From: JAICYJ01 sp035695105
GTDB lineage: Bacteria; Actinomycetota; Thermoleophilia; Gaiellales; JAICJC01
Direction of reading: 5' to 3'
Length of the DNA stretch: 64,000 nucleotides
Assembly (NCBI GenBank): GCA_035695105.1
Contig: DASSEV010000004.1
Location: 1-64,000 of the forward strand
The notes under the pieces: generated by a model
Databases searched by the model: none
Seen by the model: only the letters and a program-made list of their open reading frames with translations
Told to the model about the DNA's origin: nothing
Shown: positions 1-7,429 of the stretch, one piece after another
Position numbering within the stretch: the first letter of the stretch is position 1
Layout: every line of letters begins with the position of its first letter
Position numbers and translations under genes: made by a program

Positions 1-2
1 CG

Positions 3-287
3 GCGGGCGCCTCAACCGTGGACGTCACGCTCAAGAACTTCTCGATCACCGTGGCCGGCGGGTCGAAGCTGGCGGCGGGCAAGACGACGTTCCATGTCAC
101 GAACGATGGGCCGTCGGCGCACAACCTGACGATCAACGGGCCGGGAGTCGCCGACAGCGCGACGCCGACGTTCGGGCCGGGGACGAAGGACCTGACGGTG
201 ACGCTGCAGAAGGGCAGCTACGAGCTGTTCTGCTCCGTGCCGGGCCACAAGCAGGCCGGGATGGATACGCACATCACGGTCGGGTAG
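3..287 (+). CDS. cupredoxin-like (plastocyanin/azurin-type) protein, C-terminal part
   Basis: The reading frame is already open at the left edge, so the N-terminus, including any signal or lipoprotein peptide, lies outside the window. The visible 90 or so residues read as a beta-sandwich with type I copper ligands: a His in SAHNLTI, then Cys and His in FCSVPGHKQAGM, with the Met two residues after the Gln. This spacing is typical of plastocyanin and azurin folds, which carry electrons or hold copper outside the cytoplasm. A role in respiration or in copper handling cannot be separated from sequence alone. It is followed after 23 bp by a phosphatase gene on the same strand. Confidence 0.8.
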   Translation, partial: AGASTVDVTLKNFSITVAGGSKLAAGKTTFHVTNDGPSAHNLTINGPGVADSATPTFGPGTKDLTVTLQKGSYELFCSVPGHKQAGMDTHITVG

Positions 288-310
288 CCCGCGTCGGCTA
301 CCGTTGCGGC

Positions 311-925
311 GTGCCGCGCCGACTGCTGCTGATGCGCCATGGAGAGACGGTCTGGAACCACGAGCGCAGGTTCACGACGCGAACGGACGTGCCACTGAGC
401 GAGGCCGGGGAGGAGCAGGCGGAGCGGGCGGCGGAGGGGCTGGCGGGGACGGCGATCGACCGGATCTACAGCTCGCCGCTGGGGCGGGCGCGGTCGACGG
501 CGGAGGCGGTCGCGGCGAGCCGGTCTCCCGAGCCGGAGGTGGTGGTCGACGAGCGGCTGATGGAGATCGACGCGGGGCCATTCGAGGGGAAGACGGAGGA
601 GGAGCTCGCGGCGGGGCCGCTGGCGGAGGCGTTCGCGCGGTGGCACAGCGATGCGGCGCCGGAGTTCCCTGAGGGGACGGAGTCGTTCGACCATGCGCTG
701 ACGCGGGCGGCATCGTTCCTGGACGAGAGGGCGGAAGACGAGGGGACGACGCTGGTGGTGACCCACGGCTCGCTGGCGCGGCTGATGGTGTCGAGCTATT
801 TCCTGGGCGGGCCGCCGCCGCTGCACAGGCACCTGTGGCTGGACAACTGCAGGCTGGCGGTCGTCGAGTGGCGTGGCGGCGTGCCGAAGCTGACGGGGTT
901 CAACGTCACGCAGCCGGAGGAGTGA
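311..925 (+). CDS. histidine phosphatase family protein (phosphoglycerate mutase-like)
   Basis: A 204-residue protein starting at GTG. The N-terminus has the branch-1 histidine phosphatase signature RHGET with the phospho-accepting His at residue 10. The second catalytic His lies in VVTHGSLARLM near residue 155, and an acid residue sits in the middle (LMEIDAGPFEGK). The family hydrolyses phosphate esters on small metabolites; homologues include cobalamin-pathway phosphatases (CobC), phosphoglycerate mutases and broad acid phosphatases. No neighbouring gene identifies the substrate. The 3' end overlaps that of surE, read from the other strand, by 20 bp, so the two genes converge without room for a separate terminator. 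Confidence 0.88.
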   Translation: MPRRLLLMRHGETVWNHERRFTTRTDVPLSEAGEEQAERAAEGLAGTAIDRIYSSPLGRARSTAEAVAASRSPEPEVVVDERLMEIDAGPFEGKTEEELAAGPLAEAFARWHSDAAPEFPEGTESFDHALTRAASFLDERAEDEGTTLVVTHGSLARLMVSSYFLGGPPPLHRHLWLDNCRLAVVEWRGGVPKLTGFNVTQPEE

Positions 926-1697
926 ACTCGGGCAGGAGGCGCTCGAGCGCATCGAGGCCGGGGCGGCTGGTGAGGTCGAGGTGGATCGGGGTGACGGCGA
1001 TCCTGCCCTCGGCGATGACGCGGAAGTCGGTTCCGGGCTCGTCGTGGTAGGAGGGCTCGTCGCCGTAGATGCGGTAGCGGCGGTGGCCTTCGGCGTCGGA
1101 CTCGAGCTCGAGGCGGTCGGTGTAGATGCGGCGGCCGAGGCGCCCGGCGGCGACGCCGATGGGGCGTGAGGGCACGTTGACGTTGAGGACGGTGGCGTCG
1201 GGAAGGCCGTGCTCGATGACGCGGTCGACGAGGTCGGCGAGGAAGGTCGCGGCGGGAGCGAAGTCGTAGTCCTCGTGACGGCGGAAGTCGGACCCGGAGG
1301 CGGTGGGAGCACCCTGGGAGACGGCGATGCCGGGGATGCCGAGCAGGATGCCCTCGAAGGCGGCCGCGACGGTGCCGGAATAGGTGACGTCGTCGCCGAG
1401 GTTGTAGCCATAGTTGATGCCGGAGACGATCAGGTCGGGGCGTTCGCCGACGAGGCCCAGATCGCCGAAGCGGACGCAGTCGACCGGGGTGCCGTCTGTG
1501 GCGTACCCGGTGCTGCCATCGCGGAGCTCGACCTCGGTCACGGTCAGGGCGCGATGGATGGTGATGCTGCGGGCGGATCCGCTGCGGTTCGAATCCGGCG
1601 CGATCACCGACACGGTGCCATGGCGCTCGAGGGCGACCTTCGCCTCGAACAGGCCGCGGGAGGTGATCCCGTCGTCGTTGGTGAGCAGGATGTGCAC
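906..1697 (-). CDS. surE: 5'/3'-nucleotidase SurE
   Basis: A 263-residue SurE protein, the stationary-phase survival phosphatase that removes 5' or 3' phosphate from nucleoside monophosphates using a divalent metal. The four family metal ligands are present: Asp8 and Asp9 in TNDDG, Ser39 in NRSGSA and Asn95 in SGINYG. Length is normal for the family. It ends 20 bp inside the convergent phosphatase gene. A RAYT transposase gene lies upstream on the same strand and ends 9 bp before the SurE start, so read-through from that gene is possible. Confidence 0.95.
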   Translation of the reverse strand: MHILLTNDDGITSRGLFEAKVALERHGTVSVIAPDSNRSGSARSITIHRALTVTEVELRDGSTGYATDGTPVDCVRFGDLGLVGERPDLIVSGINYGYNLGDDVTYSGTVAAAFEGILLGIPGIAVSQGAPTASGSDFRRHEDYDFAPAATFLADLVDRVIEHGLPDATVLNVNVPSRPIGVAAGRLGRRIYTDRLELESDAEGHRRYRIYGDEPSYHDEPGTDFRVIAEGRIAVTPIHLDLTSRPGLDALERLLPEFTPPAA

Positions 1698-1706
1698 GCG
1701 GTCAGT

Positions 1707-2255
1707 CTACGGGTCGACCGGATCCCGGCTGCCGGCCTCGACGAACGCGCGGAGGCGCTCGGCGGAGCCGTGGATGTCGAGCGACCAGGCGGAGCGGAGC
1801 CAGTCGGGCGCATTCTCGGGGTCGAGCTCGTGGTGGTAGCTCGACCAGGGCCAGAGCTCGGCGGTGTGCGCCAACCCGGCGCGGACGGGGTTCAGCGGCA
1901 GGTACCGGGTCAGCTCGCGCAGGTGGCCGTCCGTCTCGACGGGGACGGACATGAATCGGTGGCGGATCGAGTGCCCGGTGCGGCCGTGGCGGGAGTTGAA
2001 GCGAGTAGAGAACTGGGTGTTGAGGCGCTGCATGCCACGCGAGAGGGTGCCTGGGCTTCGGAGCAGAAGGTGCCAGTGGGTGTCCATGAGGCAGTACGAC
2101 CACACCTGCCAACCGTAGAGCCCAGCCGTCTCGCGAAGGATCCCGAGGACAGTGAAACGATCGTGCGCATCCAGGAACATCGGCTGCCCGTTGTTGCCGT
2201 TCACAGCAACGTGCTGGATAGCTCCGCCGTAATCGATGCGTAGCTTTCTACCCAT
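1707..2255 (-). CDS. REP-associated tyrosine transposase (RAYT, TnpA_REP/Y1 family), copy 1
   Basis: A 182-residue Y1-type HUH nuclease. The metal-binding HUH motif is HWH in MDTHWHLLLR, and the probable catalytic Tyr is in the family segment RYLPLNPVRAGL, followed by WPWSSY. The open frame extends 42 codons upstream, but ATG 2255 is chosen because homology, including the second copy at 24062-24661, begins there (GRKLRIDYGGAIQHVAVNGNN). RAYTs are usually single-copy domesticated transposases that cut and move short REP palindromes and lack terminal repeats of their own. Two palindromes lie upstream, at 2336-2354 and 2433-2448. The gene sits between truA and surE. Confidence 0.9.
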   Translation of the reverse strand: MGRKLRIDYGGAIQHVAVNGNNGQPMFLDAHDRFTVLGILRETAGLYGWQVWSYCLMDTHWHLLLRSPGTLSRGMQRLNTQFSTRFNSRHGRTGHSIRHRFMSVPVETDGHLRELTRYLPLNPVRAGLAHTAELWPWSSYHHELDPENAPDWLRSAWSLDIHGSAERLRAFVEAGSRDPVDP

Positions 2256-2335
2256 AGCTCCAAGATAGGGCGAACGAGGTAGCGACGCTGATACGAACTG
2301 TGCCGTTACGGGGCCAATACATCCACGACCCTTCC

Positions 2336-2354
2336 GGAGGTGTTTGACACCTCC
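2336..2354. repeat. palindrome upstream of RAYT copy 1 (proximal)
   Basis: Perfect inverted repeat GGAGGTGT-TTG-ACACCTCC, centred about 90 nt upstream of the RAYT start on the other strand. It can fold as an 8-bp stem with a 3-nt loop, the size and shape of a REP element. It is not followed by a T-run, so a terminator is less likely. A related hairpin lies 97 bp further upstream. Confidence 0.6.
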
Positions 2355-2432
2355 GCTCCCCCGGGGCTCAGATCTCGACAACGAAGCCGTCGGGAAAAAC
2401 GATTCCGTGCCAACAAGGTCGCGGGCTCCCCA

Positions 2433-2448
2433 GGAGGAGTTTGCCTCC
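2433..2448. repeat. palindrome upstream of RAYT copy 1 (distal)
   Basis: GGAGGAGTTTGCCTCC: arms GGAGG and CCTCC with a short loop. It resembles the proximal element (both read GGAGG-N-GTTTG-(N)-CCTCC), so the two look like a diverged pair. It lies between the end of truA and RAYT copy 1 and could also act as a weak transcription end for the ribosomal cluster. Confidence 0.45.
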
Positions 2449-2479
2449 AGTAGTGGCGCGAAGCCGTTTCTACCAGCGT

Positions 2480-3175
2480 TCAGCCACCGTACGAGACGTG
2501 CGAGAGGGCGAGTCCGTGAGGAGGCGCCGTGCGCCCCGCCTCGCTCCGCGGGCGCCCGGTTACGAGGCGGCCGAACAGCTCTGGATCGGGCCGTCCCAGC
2601 ATCGTCCCGACCAGCACGCGCACCATGTGCCGCAGGAAGGCGTCCGCCGTTATCCGAAACTCCAAGCGATCCCCCTCCCGCTCCCAGCGTGCCTCGCTCA
2701 CCGTCCGCTCGAAGAAGACGTGCTGCGTCTCGGTTGGCGTGAACGCCCTGAAATCGTGCCTACCGACGATCAGATCGGCGCAGGCGCTCAGCAGCTCAAG
2801 ATCCGGCGCCCGACGCTGGTGCAGCTCGTATCGGCTCCGGAACGGATCCGGCGCGGACGCGATCGAGATCCGGTACACGTAGCTCCGAGCCGTCGCGTCT
2901 GCGCGGGCGTCGAAGCCCTCCGCCTCGGCGGTCTCCAGCACCGCCAGATCGTCCGGCAGCTTCGCGTTCGCCTCACGGGCGCCGATCAGCCGGTCGGCGT
3001 CGAACGACACCACGTTCGCATGCGCGTGCACGCCGGCGTCCGTCCGTCCGGCGACCGTCAACTGCGCGCCGCTGAGCGCCTCCGACAGCACGCCTGCAAC
3101 CGTTCGCAGCCCCGGCTGCGGCGCCCATCCGTGAAACGACGTCCCGTCGTAAGCGATCGTCGCGCGCAGGCGCAC
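2480..3175 (-). CDS. truA: tRNA pseudouridine(38-40) synthase TruA
   Basis: A 231-residue TruA, which converts uridines 38-40 of the tRNA anticodon arm to pseudouridine. The catalytic Asp46 is in AGRTDAGVHA, and the N-terminal LRATIAYDGTSFHGW and C-terminal FLRHMVRVLVGTML segments are characteristic. The frame stays open far upstream, but GTG 3175 is chosen because homology starts at VRLRATIAYDG and it lies 5 bp after the stop of the preceding gene. It is the last gene of the long minus-strand cluster. In many actinobacteria rplM-rpsI follow truA; here a RAYT and surE follow instead. Confidence 0.95.
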   Translation of the reverse strand: MRLRATIAYDGTSFHGWAPQPGLRTVAGVLSEALSGAQLTVAGRTDAGVHAHANVVSFDADRLIGAREANAKLPDDLAVLETAEAEGFDARADATARSYVYRISIASAPDPFRSRYELHQRRAPDLELLSACADLIVGRHDFRAFTPTETQHVFFERTVSEARWEREGDRLEFRITADAFLRHMVRVLVGTMLGRPDPELFGRLVTGRPRSEAGRTAPPHGLALSHVSYGG

Positions 3176-3179
3176 CGCG

Positions 3180-3608
3180 TCACTCGATGCGGAACTCACG
3201 CAGCGACGCGGCGAACACGCTGCGCAGGCTGTCGAACATCTCGTCCGGCGCCGAGGCCACGATCGTGTAGCCGACCTCGCCCACCACGAAGCTCCACGTC
3301 CGCTGACGCATCGTCCGGTCATCCCACCGCCACCGGTACGTCCTGCGCACCGCCTGGTGCCCCGACACCGACGTCTCGCGATCCTCCAGCAGCTCGATGC
3401 CCTCGAACCCGGCCCGCACCGCCGCATCCTGCATCGCCGCATACCGCCCCACCGGTGTGTCCGGCTCGAGCTGATCGCTCGTCACCACCAATGACGGCGA
3501 GCCCAGGCCCTCGTCCGGCCCCACGTACGTCAATACCGACCGGTCGACCCACCCCGCCGGCAGGCCAAGCCTCGGTCTACTAGGCGCGGGCGACAGGCTC
3601 GTGGTCAA
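3180..3608 (-). CDS. DcrB/PsbP-like (DUF1795-type) protein, start uncertain
   Basis: A protein of about 140 residues lying between rplQ and truA on the same strand. The segment from SVLTYVGPDEG to ASLREFRIE, with RTWSFVVGEVGYTIVASAP near the end, resembles the small DcrB/PsbP-like (DUF1795) fold often found in actinobacterial cell-envelope proteins; function is unknown. No clear ATG or GTG lies downstream of the rplQ stop. The chosen TTG 3608 lies 29 bp inside rplQ, and an upstream start at 3656 is also open. No signal peptide is visible with either start, which is odd for the family, so the true start may be non-standard. Assignment is by pattern, not by a search. Confidence 0.6.
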   Translation of the reverse strand: MTTSLSPAPSRPRLGLPAGWVDRSVLTYVGPDEGLGSPSLVVTSDQLEPDTPVGRYAAMQDAAVRAGFEGIELLEDRETSVSGHQAVRRTYRWRWDDRTMRQRTWSFVVGEVGYTIVASAPDEMFDSLRSVFAASLREFRIE

Positions 3609-3960
3609 CGAGCTCGATGTAGGCCATCGGCGCCGCGTCGCCCGGCCGCGGCCCAAGCTTCACGATCCGCGTGTATCCGCCCGGCCGCTCGGTGAACCGC
3701 GGCGCCACCTCGTGGAACAGCCGGTGCACGGCGTCCTTGCTTCGCAGGTACGCCACCGCCTGCCGCTGCGCCGCCACGTCGCCCGGATCCTTCCGTGCCA
3801 GCGTGATCAGCTTCTCGGCGATCGGCCGCAGCTCCTTGGCCTTGGCCTCGGTCGTCCGGATCCGGCCGTGCTCGAACAGCGAGCCGGCCATGTTCGAGAA
3901 CAGCGCCTTGCGGTGCGCCGAGTCCCGCCCGAACTTCCTGCCGGTGCGGCGATGCCTCAC
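3580..3960 (-). CDS. rplQ: 50S ribosomal protein L17
   Basis: A 126-residue L17, normal length. The N-terminus MRHRRTGRKFGRDSAHRKAL and the C-terminal GGYTRIVKLGPRPGDAAPMAYIELV segment are diagnostic. L17 packs near the polypeptide exit of the large subunit. Its ATG overlaps the rpoA stop by 4 bp (ATGA), so translation is probably coupled to RNA polymerase alpha, the usual alpha-operon order. Confidence 0.98.
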   Translation of the reverse strand: MRHRRTGRKFGRDSAHRKALFSNMAGSLFEHGRIRTTEAKAKELRPIAEKLITLARKDPGDVAAQRQAVAYLRSKDAVHRLFHEVAPRFTERPGGYTRIVKLGPRPGDAAPMAYIELVDHEPVARA

Positions 3961-4904
3961 TCGGACCCCCGCAGGTTCAGCCCGTGCGCGGCGAGCGTCT
4001 CCTTGACCTCTTCGATCGACTTCTTGCCGAAGTTCGGGATCGCCGCCAGCTCGGCCTCGGTCTTCCCGACCAGGTCGCCGATCGTCTCGATTCCGACCCG
4101 CTTCAGGCAGTTGTAGCTGCGCACACCGAGCTCCAGCTCCTCGATCAGGATGTTCTCCATCCCGTGCGCGCTCGGCGCTGCAACCTCCGGGCCGGCGCCG
4201 TCCGGCCGGATCGCCAGCTCTGCCGCGTCGATGTCCGTGAAGATCGACAGGTACCGGATCAGCAGCTCCGCAGCGTCCTTGACCGCGTCCTTCGGCGTCA
4301 TCGAGCCGTCGGTCGTGATCTCCAGCTTCAGCTTGTCGAAGTCCGTCCGCTGGCCGACGCGGGCCGCGTCGACGTCGTACGACACGCGGCGCACCGGCGA
4401 GAAGATCGAGTCGACCGGGATCACGCCGATCGTGGTCTCCGGGCCCTTGTTGCCGTCAGCGGCAACATACCCGCGCCCGCGCGCGATGGTCAGCGTCATC
4501 TCGAACCGCGCCCCGTCGCCGAGGTTGCAGATCTCCAGGTCCGGATTCAGGATCTCGAGGTCGGCCGGCGCCTCGATGTCCGACGCGCGCACCACACCGG
4601 GGCCGTCCTTCTGCACCTGCACCTCGACCTCACCCGACTCGCCGTGCAGCTTGCAGATCAGGTTCTTCAGGTTGAGGATGATGTCCGTCACGTCCTCGCG
4701 GACGCCGGGCACCGAGGTGAACTCATGTGCGACGCCCTCGATCTTGACCGAGGTCACCGCCGCCCCCTCGAGCGCGGAGAGCAGCACCCGCCGGAGGCTG
4801 TTGCCGAACGTGTACCCGAAGCCGCGGTCGAGTGGCTCGACGACGAACGTGCCGGACTGCTCGCCGACCTCTTCGGACGTGATCTTGGGAATGAAATCAA
4901 GCAT
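3957..4904 (-). CDS. rpoA: DNA-directed RNA polymerase subunit alpha
   Basis: A 315-residue alpha subunit. The N-terminal dimerisation domain (FVVEPLDRGFGYTFGNSLRRVLLSA) and the C-terminal DNA- and activator-binding domain (ELELGVRSYNCLKRVGIETIGDLV ... IPNFGKKSIEEVKETL) are both complete, with a short linker. It nucleates polymerase assembly with RpoB and RpoC, also encoded in this window. It lies between rpsD (24-bp gap) and rplQ (4-bp overlap), the standard alpha-operon order. Confidence 0.99.
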   Translation of the reverse strand: MLDFIPKITSEEVGEQSGTFVVEPLDRGFGYTFGNSLRRVLLSALEGAAVTSVKIEGVAHEFTSVPGVREDVTDIILNLKNLICKLHGESGEVEVQVQKDGPGVVRASDIEAPADLEILNPDLEICNLGDGARFEMTLTIARGRGYVAADGNKGPETTIGVIPVDSIFSPVRRVSYDVDAARVGQRTDFDKLKLEITTDGSMTPKDAVKDAAELLIRYLSIFTDIDAAELAIRPDGAGPEVAAPSAHGMENILIEELELGVRSYNCLKRVGIETIGDLVGKTEAELAAIPNFGKKSIEEVKETLAAHGLNLRGSE

Positions 4905-4928
4905 GTCTGTGCAAACGCCCCTTGGTTC

Positions 4929-5549
4929 TTACTTGGAATAGAGCTCAACGATCAGCTGCTCCTGGACCGGCGTGTCGATGTCCACCCGGTCGGGCAGCCG
5001 AAGCACCTTGCCCGTGAGATTGTCATGGTCGGCCTGCAGCCAGGGCGACACGGACGCCGTCAGGTCGGTCGCGTCCGTCACCGCCGCCTTGGCGGCGGCG
5101 CCCTCGCGCAGCGCGATCACATCATCCTCCTGCACCTGGTAGGAGGGGATGTTGACGCGCTTGCCGTTCACCTCGAAATGCCCGTGCCGCACCAGCTGGC
5201 GCGCCTGCGAGCGCGAGGCGGCGAACCCGAGCCGGTAGACCACGTTGTCGAGCCGCAGCTCGAGCATCCGCAGCAGGTTCTCGCCGGTGATGCCGCTGCG
5301 CCGGCTGGCCTTCTCGTAGTACGACCGGAACTGCTTCTCGAGGATGCCGTAGTACCGCCGCGCCTTCTGCTTCTCGCGCAGCTGCAGCAGGTACTCCGAC
5401 TGCTTCGTGCGGCCGCGGCCGTGCTCGCCCGGCGGGTAGGCGCGGCGCTCGATGGCGCACTTCTCGGTCAGGCAGCGCTCGCCCTTGAGGAACAGCTTCA
5501 TGTTCTCGCGGCGGCACTGCTTGCACTTGGGGGCGATCATCCGGGCCAT
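4929..5549 (-). CDS. rpsD: 30S ribosomal protein S4, zinc-binding form
   Basis: A 206-residue S4. It is the zinc (C+) version: Cys9, Cys12, Cys26 and Cys31 (KCKQC ... ERCLTEKC) form a zinc knuckle. The S4 RNA-binding domain follows (LDNVVYRLGFAASRSQARQLV ... HFEVNGKRVNIPSY). S4 starts small-subunit assembly and in several bacteria represses the alpha operon; whether it does so here is unknown. Its ATG is directly adjacent to the rpsK stop. Confidence 0.98.
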   Translation of the reverse strand: MARMIAPKCKQCRRENMKLFLKGERCLTEKCAIERRAYPPGEHGRGRTKQSEYLLQLREKQKARRYYGILEKQFRSYYEKASRRSGITGENLLRMLELRLDNVVYRLGFAASRSQARQLVRHGHFEVNGKRVNIPSYQVQEDDVIALREGAAAKAAVTDATDLTASVSPWLQADHDNLTGKVLRLPDRVDIDTPVQEQLIVELYSK

Positions 5550-5957
5550 CTAGACGCGCCTCCGCTTCCGCTGGCGGACGCCGTTGTGCGCCTGCGGCGT
5601 GACGTCCTTCACTCCGAGCACCTCGAGCCCCGCGGCCTGCAGCGAGCGGATCGCCGTCTCGCGCCCGGACCCGGGCCCCTTGACGAACACCTCGACCTTC
5701 TGCAGGCCATGCTCCATCCCCTCGCGGGCGGCTGCATCGGCCGTCACCTGCGCGGCGAACGGGGTCGACTTGCGCGACCCCTTGAAGCCGACCGCGCCGG
5801 CGCTCTTCCACACGATCACGTTGCCCTCCTTGTCGGTAAGGGCGACGAGCGTGTTGTTGAAGGAGGTCTTGATGTGCGCCTGCCCGATCGCAACGTTCTT
5901 GCGGGCCTTGCGGCGGACGCGGCCACGGGTGCCGCCTCTACGTGGTGCTGGGGGCAT
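5550..5957 (-). CDS. rpsK: 30S ribosomal protein S11
   Basis: A 135-residue S11 with the conserved IKTSFNNTLVALTD and GPGSGRETAIRSLQAAGLEV segments and the basic C-terminus NGVRQRKRRRV. S11 forms part of the platform of the 30S subunit near the mRNA exit. A 114-nt spacer separates it from rpsM, longer than other gaps in this cluster; the rpsD start follows without a gap. Confidence 0.98.
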   Translation of the reverse strand: MPPAPRRGGTRGRVRRKARKNVAIGQAHIKTSFNNTLVALTDKEGNVIVWKSAGAVGFKGSRKSTPFAAQVTADAAAREGMEHGLQKVEVFVKGPGSGRETAIRSLQAAGLEVLGVKDVTPQAHNGVRQRKRRRV

Positions 5958-6071
5958 TCAGTCCTTTCCTTATGACGAGCGAAAAGCGAGCAGCGCAAGG
6001 ACGAGCGAGAGCACAGTGCTCCGCACGGGCCCGAGCGTGGGACGAAGCGATGCGACGCTTTGCAGCCGTCA
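5958..6071 (-). other. 114-nt spacer between rpsM and rpsK with a short inverted repeat
   Basis: The spacer is long for this cluster. It holds a perfect 13-bp palindrome (GAGCAC-A-GTGCTC on the plus strand, 6009-6021) and ends with a good ribosome-binding stretch, AAGGAAAGG, before the rpsK ATG. It could contain an internal promoter or an S4-responsive leader for rpsK-rpsD-rpoA-rplQ. I see no known leader consensus, so this is a description rather than an assignment. Confidence 0.3.
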
Positions 6072-6443
6072 TTACTTCTTGCGCTGCTTTCCGACCGTCT
6101 TCTTCGGCCCCTTGCGGGTGCGCGCATTCGTCCTCGTGCGCTGGCCGCGCACCGGCAGGCCGCGCCGGTGGCGCAGGCCGCGATAGCAGCCGATCTCCAT
6201 CAGCCGCTTGATGTTCTGCGATCGCTCACGGCGCAGGTCGCCCTCCACCGTGAGGTTGCCGTCGATGTACGTCCGCAGCCGGGCGACCTCTTCCTCGGTC
6301 AGGTCGCGAACCTTCGTATCCGGGTTCAGGCCGAGCTCCTTGAGCACCTCGTTCGAGGTCGACCGGCCGATCCCGTAGATGTAGGTGAGACCGATCTCGA
6401 CCCGCTTCTCGCGCGGGATGTTGACGCCTGCGATGCGTGCCAC
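6072..6443 (-). CDS. rpsM: 30S ribosomal protein S13
   Basis: A 123-residue S13 with MARIAGVNIPREKRVEIGLTY at the N-terminus and the tRNA-contacting basic tail RGQRTRTNARTRKGPKKTV. It sits in the head of the small subunit and contacts the P-site tRNA and L5. It follows rpmJ by 10 bp. Length is normal. Confidence 0.98.
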   Translation of the reverse strand: MARIAGVNIPREKRVEIGLTYIYGIGRSTSNEVLKELGLNPDTKVRDLTEEEVARLRTYIDGNLTVEGDLRRERSQNIKRLMEIGCYRGLRHRRGLPVRGQRTRTNARTRKGPKKTVGKQRKK

Positions 6444-6453
6444 GCCGAGCCTC

Positions 6454-6567
6454 CTAGCCCTGCCGCTGCTTGTGTCGAGGATTGGTGCAGATCACGAGCA
6501 CGTTGCCGTGCCGGCGGATGATCCGGCACTTCTCGCACATCGGTCTCACGCTGGGTCGAACCTTCAC
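6454..6567 (-). CDS. rpmJ: 50S ribosomal protein L36, zinc-binding form
   Basis: A 37-residue L36 read from GTG 6567: VKVRPSVRPMCEKCR ... VLVICTNPRHKQRQG. Ligands Cys11, Cys14, Cys27 and His32 make the zinc ribbon, so this is the C+ paralogue. The start is supported by GGAGGAG seven bases upstream; that site can pair with the adjacent CCTC, so it may be partly masked. In most actinobacteria infA lies directly upstream, between map and rpmJ, and it is absent here. Confidence 0.95.
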   Translation of the reverse strand: MKVRPSVRPMCEKCRIIRRHGNVLVICTNPRHKQRQG

Positions 6568-6603
6568 CTGAGGACTCCTCCGGGGGACGCCCCTTCACAG
6601 GGC

Positions 6604-6638
6604 AAAAACGGCCGTGCGCACACAACAGCACCCGGCCG
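6604..6638 (-). terminator. probable rho-independent terminator after map
   Basis: On the minus strand, GC-rich arms (CGGCCGGGTGC and GCGCACGGCCG, with two mismatches) close an 8-nt loop and are followed directly by TTTTT. It lies 18-52 bp past the map stop, so it would separate secY-adk-map from rpmJ-rpsM-rpsK-rpsD-rpoA-rplQ. Confidence 0.6.
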
Positions 6639-6655
6639 GGCAAACGAGAACTCTA

Positions 6656-7429
6656 TCATCCCGTCGCCACCTGGCGCGCCGCTCCGCGCGTTGTCAGCAC
6701 GCGCGGCCCGGCCTCGGTCACGGCCACCGTATGCTCGACGTGGGCGGCCAGGCTGCCGTCATCCGTGTACACGGCCCATCCGTCGTCGCCGGCCAGCACG
6801 CCCCAGCTCCCGGTGGTGATCATCGGCTCGATCGCGAACACCATCCCCGGCGCCAGCTTCGGCCCGCGGCCGGCCGGCCCGTAGTTCGGGATCTGCGGAT
6901 CCTCGTGCATGCTGCGCCCCACGCCGTGGCCGACGAGCGCACGGACGACCCCGTAGCCCTTCGCCTCCACGACCTCCTGCACCGCGTGCGACACGTCGCC
7001 CAGCCGGTTGCCGGGACGGCACTGCGTGATCGCCGCCTCGAGGCCGCGCGTCGCCGTGTCGATCAGGTCGAGCGCGGTGTCGCTGACCCGTCCGATCGGC
7101 AGCGTGATCGCCGAGTCGGCCACGAAGCCCTCCAGCGTGACGCCGACGTCGACCGACAGCAGATCGCCGTCCTTGAGCCGGTAGCCGCCGGGGATGCCAT
7201 GCACGATCATCTCGTTCGGCGAGGCGCAGATCGAGCCCGGGAACCCGCGGTAGCCCTTGAACGTGGGCACGCCGCCGAAGGAGCGGATGTGCTCCTCCGC
7301 GATCCGGTCGAGGTCGCCGGTGGTGACGCCCTCGCGGGCCTCGGCCTCGAGCAGCTCGAGCGTCGACGCGACCACGCGCCCGGCGCGCGCCATGATCTCG
7401 ATCTCGGCGGGCGTCTTGCGGACGATCAC
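6656..7429 (-). CDS. map: type I methionyl aminopeptidase
   Basis: A 257-residue methionine aminopeptidase that removes the initiator Met from nascent proteins. The five metal ligands are present: two Asp in SVDVGVTLEGFVADSAIT, His in GHGVGRSMHE, Glu in FAIEPMITTG and Glu in HVEHTVAVTE. GTG 7429 is chosen because it overlaps the adk stop as GTGA and gives the usual IVRKTPAEIEIMARAG start. It lies downstream of secY and adk as in the standard spc operon. A likely terminator follows. Confidence 0.97.
   Translation of the reverse strand: MIVRKTPAEIEIMARAGRVVASTLELLEAEAREGVTTGDLDRIAEEHIRSFGGVPTFKGYRGFPGSICASPNEMIVHGIPGGYRLKDGDLLSVDVGVTLEGFVADSAITLPIGRVSDTALDLIDTATRGLEAAITQCRPGNRLGDVSHAVQEVVEAKGYGVVRALVGHGVGRSMHEDPQIPNYGPAGRGPKLAPGMVFAIEPMITTGSWGVLAGDDGWAVYTDDGSLAAHVEHTVAVTEAGPRVLTTRGAARQVATG

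Noticed and set aside
3984..5975. 663-codon plus-strand open frame across rpoA-rpsD-rpsK
   Set aside because: Spans three certain genes on the other strand; composition is that of a shadow.
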